Shown: in pieces, positions 1-10,941 of the stretch
Position numbering within the stretch: the first letter of the stretch is position 1
Layout of the letters: the number at the start of each line of letters is the position of its first letter
The notes under the pieces: model-generated
What the model was told of the DNA's origin: nothing
The model's database searches: none
The model's input: only the letters and a program-made list of their open reading frames with translations
Program-made: the position numbers and the translations under genes
Source of the DNA: Phytophthora colocasiae
Taxonomy: Eukaryota > Oomycota > Peronosporomycetes > Peronosporales > Peronosporaceae
Direction: 5' to 3'
Assembly: GCA_018806915.1 (NCBI GenBank)
Contig: JAGKQI010000105.1
Coordinates: 1,178,001 to 1,242,000 of the forward strand
Length of the DNA stretch: 64,000 nt

Positions 1-3000
1 CTGAAACGAGGGATATAACCCCTCCTGTGCGAGAGTCCGTTGTAGTACCTGCTTCCAAAGAAATCAACCCTCCCTCACCAAAGTCCCCACTTCCAACGAG
101 TACCTGGATCTGGCCTCCTTTTCCAACTTTTGCCGTGCCAGTATTAAGATTCATCGGGCCAGAGTTGCCATATGATGATGTTCCCGTGGAAAGTGTCACC
201 ATACCACTTACGCCACGAGATCCTGCGTTGGGAGTGGAAATCATGACAGATCCGCTAGAGCTGGCAACTCCTGAGCCGGAAGTCACAGCCACATCACCCC
301 CATATCCGAATGATCCTCGACCTCCGGCTACGTTGATGCTGCCACCATTATCAAGCGAATTCGAACCACGTGCTTCGCCGCCGATAATGTCAATATCTCC
401 GCCGTCTCCTCCATCAACAGCATTTGTGCTGGAACCCGAGCCGCCAGTTAACGCCACCTTGCCTCCGGCACGTCCCATTCCGGATGACTCTCCTGCACTA
501 ACTTGAACGTCCCCACCATCCGTCGCGTCACCAGCCCCAACAACAACTTGAATCGTTCCGCTGTGACCTCTTGACGCAGTACCTGTGAACAACTTCATAC
601 TACCAGCACTACCGTCGGGGCTATTTCCAGTAGCAAGAGAGAGAGTGCCGCTCATACCTCCACTTGCAGCCTGAGCTGACGAAATTTCCACAGCACCACT
701 CCAGGAGTTCGTGCTAGCCCCGGAAAACACCTTGATGTTGCCACCAATCCCGCTTTGTGCTTCACCACCCTGAATAAAGACGGTACCGCCAGCGTCTTGA
801 GCAGCAGATCCAAGTGATGAACCGCCAGCAAGAGTTACTCGGCCGCCATCACCTCCGTCGCCTGAATTATCACTAGTACCGGAGCCTCCACTTAGGAGCA
901 AAGCTCCACCTGTAGTGGCAGCATGAGTCGAAGATCCGGACTGAATATTAATATCACCGCCGTCACCAATGCCATTTGAGCCTATCGAGACTGAGACACT
1001 ACCAGCTTGGCCTTCAGATGTGCCAGTTCCGAGGGTAATCGCACCAGCTCTCCCTAACAGTGTGTCACCGGTACGCAAAGCAAGACCCCCTGAGTCGCCG
1101 AACGCAGTTGCGCCAGCGGATGCCAAATAAACTGCACCAGATGAACTTAAACTCGATACACCGCTCGAAAGTGTAACGGTCCCTCCAACTGACGAGGTAC
1201 TGCCTCCACCACGAAGCTGAAGCTCACCACCAGTTCCGTCAATAGATTGACCTCCAGCAAGCTTAACTCGGCCGCCATTTCCTTCAGCTTTTAAATGAAT
1301 TCCGTGACCATTGCCTCCAGCAATATTAACATCGCCTCCAACTCCGCCATTTGAGGACATACCAGATCCACCACTAAGCGTGATAGCACCACCAACACCG
1401 CTATCAACAGCGGTATTACCACTAGCGATGTTGACATTACCAGGTGTGCTTTCCGATGAAGATCCAGCTTGAACCTGTACATTTCCCGCCGGGCTATAAA
1501 TGGTGTACCCTGTTCCAATCGTAACACTTCCAGATTCGCCGAGAACTGCTGAGCCACTCGTAAGTCTAACGGTCCCAGTTCCTTTCCCTTGGGTACTAGT
1601 CGCTGATGTCACTTCCACACTCCCACTAATCCCAGACGTGCTCATTCCAGATGCCAGGCGAACTGCACCTCCAGTGCCACTATCGGCTTGTCCACCAGTA
1701 AGGATAACTCCACCACCATCTCCGACGACTGTCTTGCCTCCTGTCAGCTCAACACCACCGCTGTTGCCCTCGGTCGAGCTTCCACTGGATATTTTAACGT
1801 GGCCAGAGTCTGGTGTAGACTCGCCTGTAGACAGACGAATGTCGCCACTTCTAGCTTTAGCCCCCGCAGCCGTCTGGATGACCACATCTCCACTCGAGTC
1901 ATTTAGACTTAATCCACTGAGAATGGTGACGGATCCACCAGCTCCGCCAGTGGCGTTCCCGCCTACGACAATCACATGGCCACCGGCGGATGTGTTTGAT
2001 GCTCCGACCGAAGCACCACCACTGATAGTAGTTGTACCTCCAGACGAGTCCTCCGTGTTGGCTCCATCCCCACCGATGACTTTGATTGCGCCTCCGGTGC
2101 CCCCTAATTTCGATGTAGAGCCTGCAGTAGCAAGGATCTCTCCACCTTTATCAGACACTCCGCTTCCAACCTGAAGAGAAATAGAGCCGGTACTTGAATC
2201 GTTTGCGTGTCCAGTGAACAGGTACAGCGGACCGCTTGATTGTGAGGACGAGTTGCCTGATCCAATAACGACAGTGCCACTAGAACCATTCACCCCTGAG
2301 TTGCCTGTAAGGATAACGACCTCACCGGATTCTTTAGAAGCCGAAGCACCGGTCTCCAAGCGCACAGACCCACCAACTTCATCTCCACCAGACGAACCCC
2401 CGCTCACGATAACGTCCCCCCCTTTACCGCTGTTGGAAGATCCGCTGGAGAGTACGATCGACCCTGCTTCCTCAAAGGACGAAGTGCCAGTACGGAGTTC
2501 CAGGGAACCCGTTGCTCCCCGTTGTGCCGCACCGGTTTCTATAGAAACCGTTCCTGAATATCCCTCGCCGGTGGCGATGGCTGATCTGATGACAATATTG
2601 CCACTAGATGCAGTCGAACTCGTGCCAGAAACAAGGGCGATTGACCCGCCGGTGGTTCCGCCTTCACCACCACTTAAATCGATATCACCCCCGGTCCCGA
2701 CCTTGGACATTCCACCGGATATCTTAACATCACCACCTGTGACAGAGTTATCGAAGTTCTGGATACCAAGACCATCACCACCGGAGATGTTGATATTTCC
2801 ACCACGCCCGCGGTTCTGATGGACTCCATCGCCGCCAGAGATGTCAACGTCGCCACCAGCAGTGTTGAACCTGTTGTCGTCGCCACCACGCAGCTGAATG
2901 TTGCCACCTGATTGCACTGCTACAGTCGATTGATTCACCACCAGGGAGTAGTTAGTCGAGTGAATGGTGGCCCCTTCGACAATAAACCCTTTGCGCACGT

Positions 3001-3658
3001 TCGGCGGCTGTTGGTGGAAAATGACGTCCCCGACGATGATCGTCTCTGTTTGACATAGCAATAATCCAGTCGCATTAGTCGTCTGTACATACCAAAGTAC
3101 GGCACTGTCACTCTTACCTGGAACAATCACTGCTGGGCACGGTGCGTCACTGACGAGCGCCTTACACCCGGAGCCGAAGCCCTCTTCCACCGCCATGCAG
3201 GATGCATCGGATGCGCACCACACACACTGCTCCGATGCGGCACAATCACCGCAGTCAGTGATGGCATCGCACTGCGGGTTCACAGGGCACGCCTCTGCCT
3301 CTGGGATCCAGTCGCTGCACCAGATTTGGTAACGCGCGAACGGGCCGTGGAGGTTACCAGGCACACACGTGAGCGTGGACCGGCAGAAGCCGCACGTCGG
3401 CTCCGCGGCGCAGTCGTTGCAGCGGTCCATCGCCTCCCAGAACGGAGTGTCTGGGGGTGGGGACAGCGCCGAGCAGTTGGCCACCGGCGTGTCTGCGTCG
3501 TCGCGCGTCCAGGACTTGACTGTCGAGGGGGCTGAAGAGACCTGAGGCATGCAGATGCCCCAGATACCCAGCAGACTCGCAGTGACGAGTCTGGCGCACG
3601 ACATTGTCCCGCGTTTGCTTACTTTCTTGCCTTGCTTGATTCTTTTGTTTCTCGCCAT
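1..3658 (-). CDS. Large secreted Cys-rich/Gly-Ser repeat surface protein (C-terminus outside window)
   Basis: The minus frame is open without a stop from ATG at 3658 to the window edge, about 1,219 codons. A second in-frame ATG at 3604 gives a conventional signal peptide (MSCARLVTASLLGIWGIC, cut near VSSA-PS); the upstream ATG adds 18 mostly basic residues, so 3604 is the likelier start for a secreted form. Residues ~65-160 hold two Cys-rich modules resembling PSI/plexin repeats (CNDCAAEPTCGFC; CGDCAASEQCVWC). From ~residue 215 the protein is built of short Gly/Ser/Thr-rich beta units such as GGDVDISGGDG, GGNINISGGDG and GGDIDLSGGEGG, with Asn-Ile/Val alternation expected of a beta-solenoid. 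No intron is needed. The family is not named here; a cell-surface or cell-wall adhesive role is inference. The opposite strand shows long Pro/Ser-rich open frames that are pure shadows of this repeat. Confidence 0.8.
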   Translation of the reverse strand, partial: MARNKRIKQGKKVSKRGTMSCARLVTASLLGIWGICMPQVSSAPSTVKSWTRDDADTPVANCSALSPPPDTPFWEAMDRCNDCAAEPTCGFCRSTLTCVPGNLHGPFARYQIWCSDWIPEAEACPVNPQCDAITDCGDCAASEQCVWCASDASCMAVEEGFGSGCKALVSDAPCPAVIVPGKSDSAVLWYVQTTNATGLLLCQTETIIVGDVIFHQQPPNVRKGFIVEGATIHSTNYSLVVNQSTVAVQSGGNIQLRGGDDNRFNTAGGDVDISGGDGVHQNRGRGGNINISGGDGLGIQNFDNSVTGGDVKISGGMSKVGTGGDIDLSGGEGGTTGGSIALVSGTSSTASSGNIVIRSAIATGEGYSGTVSIETGAAQRGATGSLELRTGTSSFEEAGSIVLSSGSSNSGKGGDVIVSGGSSGGDEVGGSVRLETGASASKESGEVVILTGNSGVNGSSGTVVIGSGNSSSQSSGPLYLFTGHANDSSTGSISLQVGSGVSDKGGEILATAGSTSKLGGTGGAIKVIGGDGANTEDSSGGTTTISGGASVGASNTSAGGHVIVVGGNATGGAGGSVTILSGLSLNDSSGDVVIQTAAGAKARSGDIRLSTGESTPDSGHVKISSGSSTEGNSGGVELTGGKTVVGDGGGVILTGGQADSGTGGAVRLASGMSTSGISGSVEVTSATSTQGKGTGTVRLTSGSAVLGESGSVTIGTGYTIYSPAGNVQVQAGSSSESTPGNVNIASGNTAVDSGVGGAITLSGGSGMSSNGGVGGDVNIAGGNGHGIHLKAEGNGGRVKLAGGQSIDGTGGELQLRGGGSTSSVGGTVTLSSGVSSLSSSGAVYLASAGATAFGDSGGLALRTGDTLLGRAGAITLGTGTSEGQAGSVSVSIGSNGIGDGGDINIQSGSSTHAATTGGALLLSGGSGTSDNSGDGGDGGRVTLAGGSSLGSAAQDAGGTVFIQGGEAQSGIGGNIKVFSGASTNSWSGAVEISSAQAASGGMSGTLSLATGNSPDGSAGSMKLFTGTASRGHSGTIQVVVGAGDATDGGDVQVSAGESSGMGRAGGKVALTGGSGSSTNAVDGGDGGDIDIIGGEARGSNSLDNGGSINVAGGRGSFGYGGDVAVTSGSGVASSSGSVMISTPNAGSRGVSGMVTLSTGTSSYGNSGPMNLNTGTAKVGKGGQIQVLVGSGDFGEGGLISLEAGTTTDSRTGGVISLVS

Positions 3659-3989
3659 GTTGCTTGCACTATACACTAAGTTTTTTTTGTTTTTGTTTAC
3701 TGGTTATCTTTTGTCTTTTTTTTAAGAAGTTGAAAAGGAGAAAGATGAAAAGGAAATGGAATCGACGCAGACCTTCAGCTACGCTACGGAAGCCGAAGGA
3801 AAGACCGACCCACCTCGTGGGAACACACTCACACAATCAATACAGAGACCAATATCACCTCCAAAGAGGCACGCGCAGAGAGCTCTCCACCCGCAGAGGA
3901 GGCTCTCCAGAGAGACTGTGCCGAAAAGTGCGCTGCGCTCTGGAAAGTCCCTGTGTGGTCGCCCACTGTTTCTGTTCCTGTTCCTGTCC
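3659..3989. other. Upstream region of the repeat protein gene
   Basis: T-rich tract at about 3680-3722 (A-rich on the coding strand of the minus gene) just upstream of its start codons. Open frames here have simple base-skewed composition and no recognisable protein. I see no convincing oomycete initiator motif. Confidence 0.4.
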
Positions 3990-4377
3990 CTAAGTCTGTT
4001 CGCTGTCAATGGCCTGTTGCTGTTGCTGCTGGTCGCTGTCTTCCTCGCTGCTTGCGCTCTCGCGGTCCAAACGAAGAATGAGAGGTCGCGGCGGCCTGGC
4101 GGGCGGATCTCTCACTAAAGCCAAGTCAACCAAAAGATCGCGCAGGCCTTGACGTGCTTCCATCGGAGCCGCCCAGCAGATATATGGAAAGAATTGCCGT
4201 CGTGTTGTGGTAGTAGTCAGATGTCGTGGTAAATACCGTACATTTTTTTGTGACGGATTCGGACAGAGTGTAGCCATCACTAAGATTAACGTTACTTGAA
4301 CGGATAGACGCTAATAGCGGCCGTAGTGTATCGAGTGTCGACGCTGCGGGCGAAACTGGCACGGTTACAGGTAACAT
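3990..4377 (-). pseudogene. Possible small minus-strand gene of unknown function
   Basis: Two minus frames, ATG at 4377 (start MLPVTVPVSPAASTLDTLRP) and an overlapping frame ending near 3990, could be joined by an intron or frameshift. The second carries a Leu-rich stretch (ARQGLRDLLVDLALV), a basic Pro-Arg run and an acidic/Gln tail ending in a CAG-type run of six Gln. The composition looks protein-like but I recognise no family, and no splice pair is convincing. It could equally be chance open sequence. Confidence 0.2.
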
Positions 4378-4569
4378 GATGCAGTACCGTTACATAATAA
4401 GCTGCGTCCAGGGATCGGACAATATACATTGTTAACTAGGGCTGGTGGCGATGCTGTTGATTTGAAACTCTCTCTCCGATCTACACCGCTTAATTATCAT
4501 TGGTAGAAACCATATCTTGCAGCAAAGGAAAACTGCAGGTGTAGGTTTTCTCAGATTGGTTACAGCAGC

Positions 4570-4595
4570 AAACCTGCTAACCGTGAGAACCACTA
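4570..4595 (+). repeat. 26-bp direct repeat, copy 1 (pair with 5632-5657)
   Basis: AAACCTGCTAACCGTGAG followed by AACCACTA; copy 2 differs at one base (T to C at the ninth position). Weaker similarity extends upstream in both copies to a CTGCAGGT motif. The pair flanks the SANT-like gene remnant, so it may mark the ends of a mobile unit. Confidence 0.7.
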
Positions 4596-4759
4596 ATATG
4601 GACAAGAGCTCGCTTGGAGCTTCTGCTTACAGCTCAGACGCTGTATGCTGCCTTAGACTCGAGTGACGAAGAAAACTCTGACGAAAGATCGAAGAACCAG
4701 TTTTTGTCTCTCAACTATGCAGTACTCAGTATCTTTTTCGTGGCACAGTTTTTAAGGCC

Positions 4760-5475
4760 TCAAAATAGTATGCTGCTAGGCTTTTTAGTCGTGCAAACTA
4801 CTGGCACCTGCTGCGGTATACACTCGTTACGTAGCGTCATTTGCTCAGTGATTGCCGTGCTGCTTGCTGTACTCGTTGCAGTACTACTGGCTGTACTTGT
4901 TGCTGTGCAGCTCGGTGTACTGCTAGTTGCATTTCTTTCCTCGCTGTTTGAGCCGTGGTCGGGCTCAGATGATACGTTATTACTACTTGGCGTAGCCGCC
5001 TGTGAAACTGCACCAAGGAGCACACGGCCAGGCTCCATCAACTGGTGGGATGGTATTGCCGCAAGCCAAAGATGTCATCGAGTTCGTAGAAGAACGGGCA
5101 CCTCTTCTTAAGAAGCCCTGGTTAGTAGCAACACAAAGTTGTTAGTTGTAGTACTCTCGGATATTAAATAAACCGATTAAGACTCGCGATGCTGGGTGGG
5201 TCCGAGTCCTTGATGCCGAAGCCCGACTGCGATAATTTCATCTTGTACTCCTTGTAAGCTGGCTCCAAGTCGGATAACTTAGTCTTGCACTGCTGTTTGA
5301 TCTTGCTGTAATCGTTTTGATCCAAATACACACGAGCGCTCTCATAAAAACGTTCCTTGACACCAGTGGTGTAGGCTTTGAGGTGATCTGCAAGGTAGCC
5401 GATCAGCAGCAGCACCTCATCAGGCTCCATCGCTTGTTTGGCATGGTTGCCGTCTGTCTGAGCATCAAAAGCCAA
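4760..5475 (-). pseudogene. SANT/Myb-like domain protein remnant
   Basis: Minus-strand coding similarity runs from about 5475 to 4760 in several frames. The first part (ending at 5164) has a helical core with FYESARVYLDQNDYSKIKQQ and then LEPAYKEYKMKLSQSGFGI, the style of SANT/Myb-like DNA-binding domains common in oomycete and fungal transposon-associated proteins. After a likely intron (acceptor near 5119) a second piece reads LLKKRCPFFYELDDIFG, a typical continuation of that family, then stops. Another frame (5041-4760) gives a Ser/Thr/Ala-rich linker with tandem TATSTASS-type repeats. The lack of one continuous frame suggests one or more indels. The domain call is from motif memory only. 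Direct repeats flank the locus. Confidence 0.45.
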
Positions 5476-5631
5476 CTGGCAACTGATGGAGGGTAGGAAA
5501 CGGCATTTTAACCAACGGATGACAACCTACAGGCAGGCAAACCACCGTGCGTTCTCCGACGAGTAGGGTAGCTTGCCTACAGCCGACTTCTGCAGGTTTG
5601 ATTTGATTGGATAGTTTTACCTGCAGCCTGC

Positions 5632-5657
5632 AAACCTGCCAACCGTGAGAACCACTA
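5632..5657 (+). repeat. 26-bp direct repeat, copy 2
   Basis: Same orientation and 25/26 identity to 4570-4595. The 5690-5837 stretch after it holds nothing I can identify. Confidence 0.7.
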
Positions 5658-5837
5658 TTGTTTAGCAAATTAGCCGAATAGGTAGACATTTTAGCAGCAC
5701 CCTGTTTTTATGAAATACAGTTTACTACTATCATTGAATGCTCTCGAATCGATGGCTATTTTGGTCGCCTTTCTGGATGTAACTATTACAAATGCAAAGT
5801 AGAGTTGACCGTACGCAAAACAAACACAGGTAGATGC

Positions 5838-6835
5838 CTACGTTGTGGATCGACTGGACTCAAACGCTGGTACGACAGTGAACTGTAAAGTAAATGGAAA
5901 CTCCTTATCGTCATCATCGCTGACAAACACGATTCGTGGGATGAACACTAGTTGGCCGCGCCGAATTCCCGACATTATGGTCGCGTCAATACACTTTTCA
6001 CGCAACGACACCACTCGCAGACGCGTCCCGTTGCACAACCTTTCATCGCTATTTAAGTTGCGGATCATAATGATAGGAGTGTCAACTTTGAGAACCATCT
6101 TGTGAGGCGGCATCCCTGAGAAATTAGGATAATTCAAAACCTCAGTCTCAGATAGGTTTTGATCTCCGGGGATGTCGAGACTATCGTTGGAACGATACTC
6201 TCTTGTCTCTCCAGACAACCGTTCGGCTACCAATTCGTTGATACCGCGAAAGCTTGCATTGGTGCGAGCCAAAATTGCACTGTTCACAAAGTACTCATCT
6301 GGTAAATCAGCACCCCCATCTCCGGGATAAACAGCATCAATCAATGCGTTGAGATGTTGGGTACGGTGGTCATCATCCAACTTGTGTTCGCTTACAGACA
6401 CAATAGGTGGTAGCAAAGCGAAGTTTGGGAATTCATATTTTGAATCCTCGTCCGATGACTCACCTGCTCTCGAAGCACTACCCGACCCAGACGTCCCGAC
6501 GCACATAGCCTTTGGGGAACAGATATCGCTATCATCGATGCCGCGTTTCACAGGATTGCCCCTCATCAATCTGAAGCAAGAAACCTGAAAATTCAGCTAA
6601 CTCTGCCACGCTGTCTGGATCAGGTGTTGTCTTCACGCGCATGTTGTCGATTAAACACGCCCTTAGCGTCTCTGCTCTGGTGGCATTCCTCAAACGTATC
6701 TGACGATGGTCTCCACTGAAACCCATAACCTTCCCTCCAAACGGCCACTGCGTTGTTCATAATGCCACGCAAGACCCTGTCCACAGCTTCAAAACACGCT
6801 CCTTGCATCACGGGGGCCTCGTCCCAGAGAATCAA
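5838..6835 (-). pseudogene. Helitron/PIF1-type helicase, C-terminal part, frameshifted
   Basis: Three overlapping minus frames make up the second half of a PIF1-like helicase as found in Helitrons. From 6835 the frame has a DExx box (LILWDEAPVMQG), the next frame has MGFSGDHRQIRLRNATRAE and an NMRVKT segment, and the longest frame (6569-5838) contains LIDAVYPGD, ILARTNASFRGINELVAERL, a conserved PPHKMVLKVDTPIIMIRNLN and LCNGTRLRVVS, which are hallmark segments near the end of Helitron helicases. The final motif after QFTVVPAF is lost. The upstream part with Walker A is not here; the coding sequence is interrupted at 6953 by a TTAA-bounded insertion. At least two frame breaks make it nonfunctional. 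No Rep/HUH part is visible. Confidence 0.7.
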
Positions 6836-6952
6836 GTTAGTTGGGCAACGGTACTCTGCGACGCTCTTCTCAAAGGTTTTTTTTTGCTGTTAACTGGCAG
6901 TATTTCCTTCTCGTGCATGGCACGTTGTGTGTGGTATATAACACACGATATA
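6836..6952 (-). repeat. Host repeat, left flank of insertion 1
   Basis: The reverse complement is closely similar to 60222-60332 (about 110 bp, shared segment KSVAEYR-PT and the adjoining NSKK region). It continues directly into the helicase remnant, so the host repeat is part of the helicase element. It ends at the TTAA at 6953-6956. Confidence 0.75.
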
Positions 6953-6956
6953 TTAA

Positions 6957-6970
6957 CCCGTTCGCGAACA
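6957..6970 (+). repeat. Left terminal inverted repeat of insertion 1
   Basis: CCCGTTCGCGAACA immediately after TTAA. The right counterpart (reverse complement of 30646-30659) reads CCCTATCGCGAACA, two mismatches. Confidence 0.7.
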
Positions 6971-7358
6971 CAGTGACTTTGTATACTATACAAACTCAAG
7001 ACAATCGAAAACGGAAGGTAGCAAAACGCTCCCTTCGACGTGTAGCCATTTCGAAGGGTCGGCAACCGATAAGATGGCTACAAAACAGATGGGAGCAAAA
7101 CGCCCCCATCGATGCCTTTCAAATAAGCTCTGCTATTGGCCAAAAAAAATATTTTCATCTGAGAATTCGATTTGAAAGGACACTCGCCCCAGCGGATTGG
7201 CTGAACGCAGCTACTAACATGAGTGGTATCAGCGATATCTTCGGCATATCTTACGAAGTAGGTACATGACTAATGTTCTAGCGAGCAGCTGCCAGGCCAG
7301 CGAGCAGTTGCCAGGCTTCTTCAGATATATTCATCCCTCAAAACAACTTGGAAGAGTG

Positions 7359-10300
7359 ATGCCACCAAGAAAGCGGCATCTGGATGCTAATTCGGGTAAA
7401 TTAGCAAAACGTCGACATTTGCCATCCCGCACTGGAGCAAACAGTAAGCAAGCGGTGTTGCGAGGTATACTATGTGTTTTTCACCAGCATAGAAGAAATA
7501 TTTGCTAACCTCGTTAAATGTGCAGAGGGTACTGCCTTGTTCAAAGAGATATGGAGAGTTCTTCGGCAAGACGGATGGACATCTAAACCGCCGCGCAGGA
7601 GTAGTCTTGATTCTCGTTATCGCTACGTCAAACCAGGTAAAAACCCAGCCGGTATCGAGGGGGAAGACTATTTTCTTGGGGAAGACTCACTAGTGCTTTA
7701 CTATCGAAGCCTCAATGATCAAATGATTCGTGTTGATGGAGACACCGTGACCGTGTTTTTCCCTGCTCACGACAATGTTTCGACTGGATCTATTCTGGAC
7801 GTTCGTGAAAGTTGTTTAACCGAGCGTAGGTGTGGTGATAAACCCTCGTCTTGTCAAGATGAAGCCATACACGTTAATGTAAATCCCACACCTGGAGCTC
7901 GTGGTATCAGCATTGACAAACATAAGTCCAGATCTCACGAAGAGCATCATCATGAGAATTCTGTTGATTGCGTTCTAGGACAAGAAGACGTTCTTGACGT
8001 GGGATGAATATCGTCAAGACCAGAAGTCCCCAATGATTACGAAGATAGTATCGTGCAGATGGAAGAACAATCCCAGTTTGGCGACAATCGAGCTGATGGC
8101 GAACCCGGAGATGGCAGTGATGGCGTACTGGGCATAGAACAAGGCGTTTTAGATGGTGATCAAGGCGGTGTTGAACATGAAGTCGAACCAGATGGTAGAT
8201 CGCGTGGGGAAGCGAGAAATGGAGACAATACTGGACATCACGATGACTTGGACGCTAATTCCGAATTATACCTGAACAGTTTGATCGCATTTTCGCCAGC
8301 AAAAGAATCATGGATGATAACCAAGACGTTGAAGCCGATCTTAGCACAAGTGGGGAATTCATACATGGTTGGACGAGTTTGTCGGCGATCCAAACAAAAA
8401 AAGACCGTAAAGTACGAGATTCGGTGGCTGGATAGCTTGTTCCAGAACCAAGTCCACTCACTGGAAATCGGCGTTGTCCAACGCGGTATTGAAAACTACA
8501 GGCTGCTGACACGAACGACAGCAAAACCAACTTGGAGCGCATTAATTTCCGTCCCAGAAGAAGAATCACTCCCATCGGATGCTCCAATCGAGGACCTTGT
8601 GGAGATGGAAACTTTTGGCGAGTTCGACCCAGACCGTCCGCTTCCCACTAGCCTTGGTGAGGTAGAAGCAATAAAGAGCATGAAGTTTGATCCGAGACTT
8701 GAATTGGAAGCTCCAGACGATCTCTACACACATAGTGATGGATCAACTAAGACTCGAGTGAGATCAGAATCTCTGCGACTCTTCACCCATTCGGCTTCGT
8801 CGAGTTTTCTTGCCTATATCCCATTATACTTCTGGCGCCAGGTCGTGAATGAAACCAACGCCTATGCAGTTGTAAAGGGTGTAAAACTGCAGCCGCCTGT
8901 TACTCTGGCTGAACTGATGAAATTCATCGGGATTTTGTTTTACATGAGCATCAACAACAAGGGTGAGTATGCCCAACTATTGGGGCGTTCAACCAGAAGA
9001 CATTATTATCGGAAATGGCACTTCGTCTGGACTGGAACAAATCATGCCCCTACGACGATTCAAACTGGTTCGAAAGTGTTTTGCTTCCTTGCCGTACCTC
9101 CATCAACAAACCGCGATCCAGCTGCTCGAATCCGGCCGCTACTTAATTTGTTGAAATGTACTGGTGGTCGGTATATAGAAGTTGGTCGTAACGTGGCTCT
9201 CGACGAGAGCAGTATAGCATGTCGTTCCAAGTTCGGCCGTCATATGATCGTTTACAATCCGACGAAGCCGACTGGCAAATATCACTTTCGACTATATATG
9301 CTGTGCTGCGCAACATCATGGATAGCAATCAACTACAGATTGCATTGCAATAGTGACGTCACCGACCGACTCGATGGGGTAGTACCAACGGATGAAGCAT
9401 TGCGATTGCAACAGGAATGGGTCACGGAGAAGGTTTCTGCGATTCGGAGCCTAGTACTGGAGGTGGCTCGACCTATCTATGGTTCAAATCGCGTCCTCAA
9501 TACCGACAACTACTACACCTCTATTCAATTACTTCAAGCATTGCGTCTGCGAGGTTATATGGACGTGGAACGGTTCGAGGAACAAGTAAACATTTTCCGC
9601 GCCACACTATGCTGGATAAACAACAGTCATCTCGTGGCGATTTTCGCCAAGGAGTTTCTGCCGAGCATGGAATAGTGGCAGCATCTTGGTGCGACGGTAG
9701 CGTTGTTCAAATTGTGTCTAATTCCGATGGATCTGGAGTGACTAATGTCGAGCGCCAAGTTGGAGCTACTTCGCAAACGTTCGTAGCACCCGTGGCCGTG
9801 AAGCAATACAACCAGTTCATGCAAGGGGTGGATCGTCTAGATCAAATTCGTGCCCGGTTTTCTCTCGCTGATGGACATTCCTACAAAAAATGGCATAAGA
9901 AGTTAGCGTTGGCCCTGATCGATATTGCAAGATCAAATGCTTATCTCACCCGCCGTTGTGTGGTTGATATGGCAAAACAACGCGATTCGCACAGGACATT
10001 TGTCATTGAACTTGCTAAAGAATTAATATCGGGGAGGTGGGTAGATGCTCCAAGCGATAGCAGAATGGCGTTTGAGGCTACGCGTTTGGAGGACCAAGTG
10101 GAAGCATTTGACACTCACACTAGTCCCCGAGAGCTATTCGTGTCGGTGAAATGTGACGAAAGTCCCCGTAAGAACTGTACAGCAGTTGCATCGAGGCAGG
10201 TTTTCAAGGATTGTGGCCGAAAGCGCAGAGGATGTGTTGTTTGTCGATGGGAGGACCGATGGCCGACTGAGAAAACAGATTATTGCGGAAATCACAACGT

Positions 10301-10559
10301 GTGTTTGTGTCGGGGAGTGTTCAGCAACAAACCAAAGGCTTACATGTGTCCTGATGCTGATCTTACGTGCTGGGAAAAATTCCATCGTTTCTATTTGCCC
10401 AGCGAGTTGTTTTCTGGCAAAGGAAACCTACGATTAGTTTCAACCTTGTACAAGCTCAAAGAACCTCTGATAGTTGCGGAGAGAAAGCTGCGGAAAGAAA
10501 AGTCTTGTGCGGCCAGGTCCCTGGATCGTTGTTTCGGAAGTATTGGCGAACAGAGCTGA
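7359..10559 (+). pseudogene. PiggyBac-type transposase (DDE_Tnp_1_7), one nonsense and one frameshift
   Basis: Start ATG at 7359 (MPPRKRHLDANSGK, basic). A 61-bp intron (7465-7525, GTATAC...TGTGCAG) joins it to EGTALFKEIWRVLRQDGWT and RYVKPGKNPAGIEGEDYFLG, an N-terminal domain seen in oomycete piggyBac proteins. The frame then meets an in-frame TGA at 8005-8007 and resumes in the same frame. DDE_Tnp_1_7 segments follow: FLAYIPLYFWRQVVNETNAY, LMKFIGILFYMSINNKGEY, ALDESSIACRSKFGR and NRVLNTDNYYTSIQLLQAL. Near 9555 the reading frame shifts by one base into LYGRGTVRGTSKHFPRH. The C-terminus has a Cys-rich zinc-binding tail (CVVCRWEDRW, DYCGNHNVCLC). Total about 1,046 codons. It sits 390 bp inside the left terminus of insertion 1, as expected for its own transposase. 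Two lesions make it inactive as read. Confidence 0.85.
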
Positions 10560-10910
10560 AGTGCACCCATTATTAGTGCTGTGTTTACATTGTATACTTA
10601 ATTCAAGACTATTGGTCCAGAAGCAATCATTTGTTTTTATTTTGTCGTGGCACAATTATTATCCCACCAAAATGTATACTGACAAAATTTATAGTGGGTT
10701 GACTGGGAAATAGTTGGCCATCATTGATGTGTTTGTTTAGATGTCAAGTGGGTCAAGTTTGCTCCAGTATCAAGATTTTCGTCATCTCACCTACGAGTTA
10801 CGCCATCTAGCGGCCACCATTACGGATGCTTTTCATCATCAATGTAGTCGTGCACAGTACTTCTGGTTATATCCAGTATAAATGGTAAGAAGAATCAGAA
10901 GTATCACAAT

Positions 10911-10941
10911 GTTTTAGCCACCTTAGTGACATTACGGTGGC
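10911..10941. repeat. Short hairpin at the repeat-unit border
   Basis: TTAGCCACC (10911-10919) and GGTGGCTAA (10933-10941) form a perfect 9-bp inverted repeat around a 13-base loop; the mirror copy lies near 24090-24120. It marks one edge of the repeated unit. In the 15.5-kb copy only the inner half remains. Confidence 0.6.

Noticed and set aside
27..2819. Long Pro/Ser-rich plus-strand frames (27-506, 1500-2174, 2214-2819)
   Set aside because: They are antisense images of the Gly/Ser-repeat gene on the minus strand; their starts are mostly GTG and the minus frame is open throughout.
4614..5111. Hydrophobic plus-strand frame with LLAVLVAV repeats resembling a membrane protein
   Set aside because: It is antisense to a Ser/Thr/Ala-rich tandem repeat of the SANT-like remnant; periodic codons create the hydrophobic pattern.
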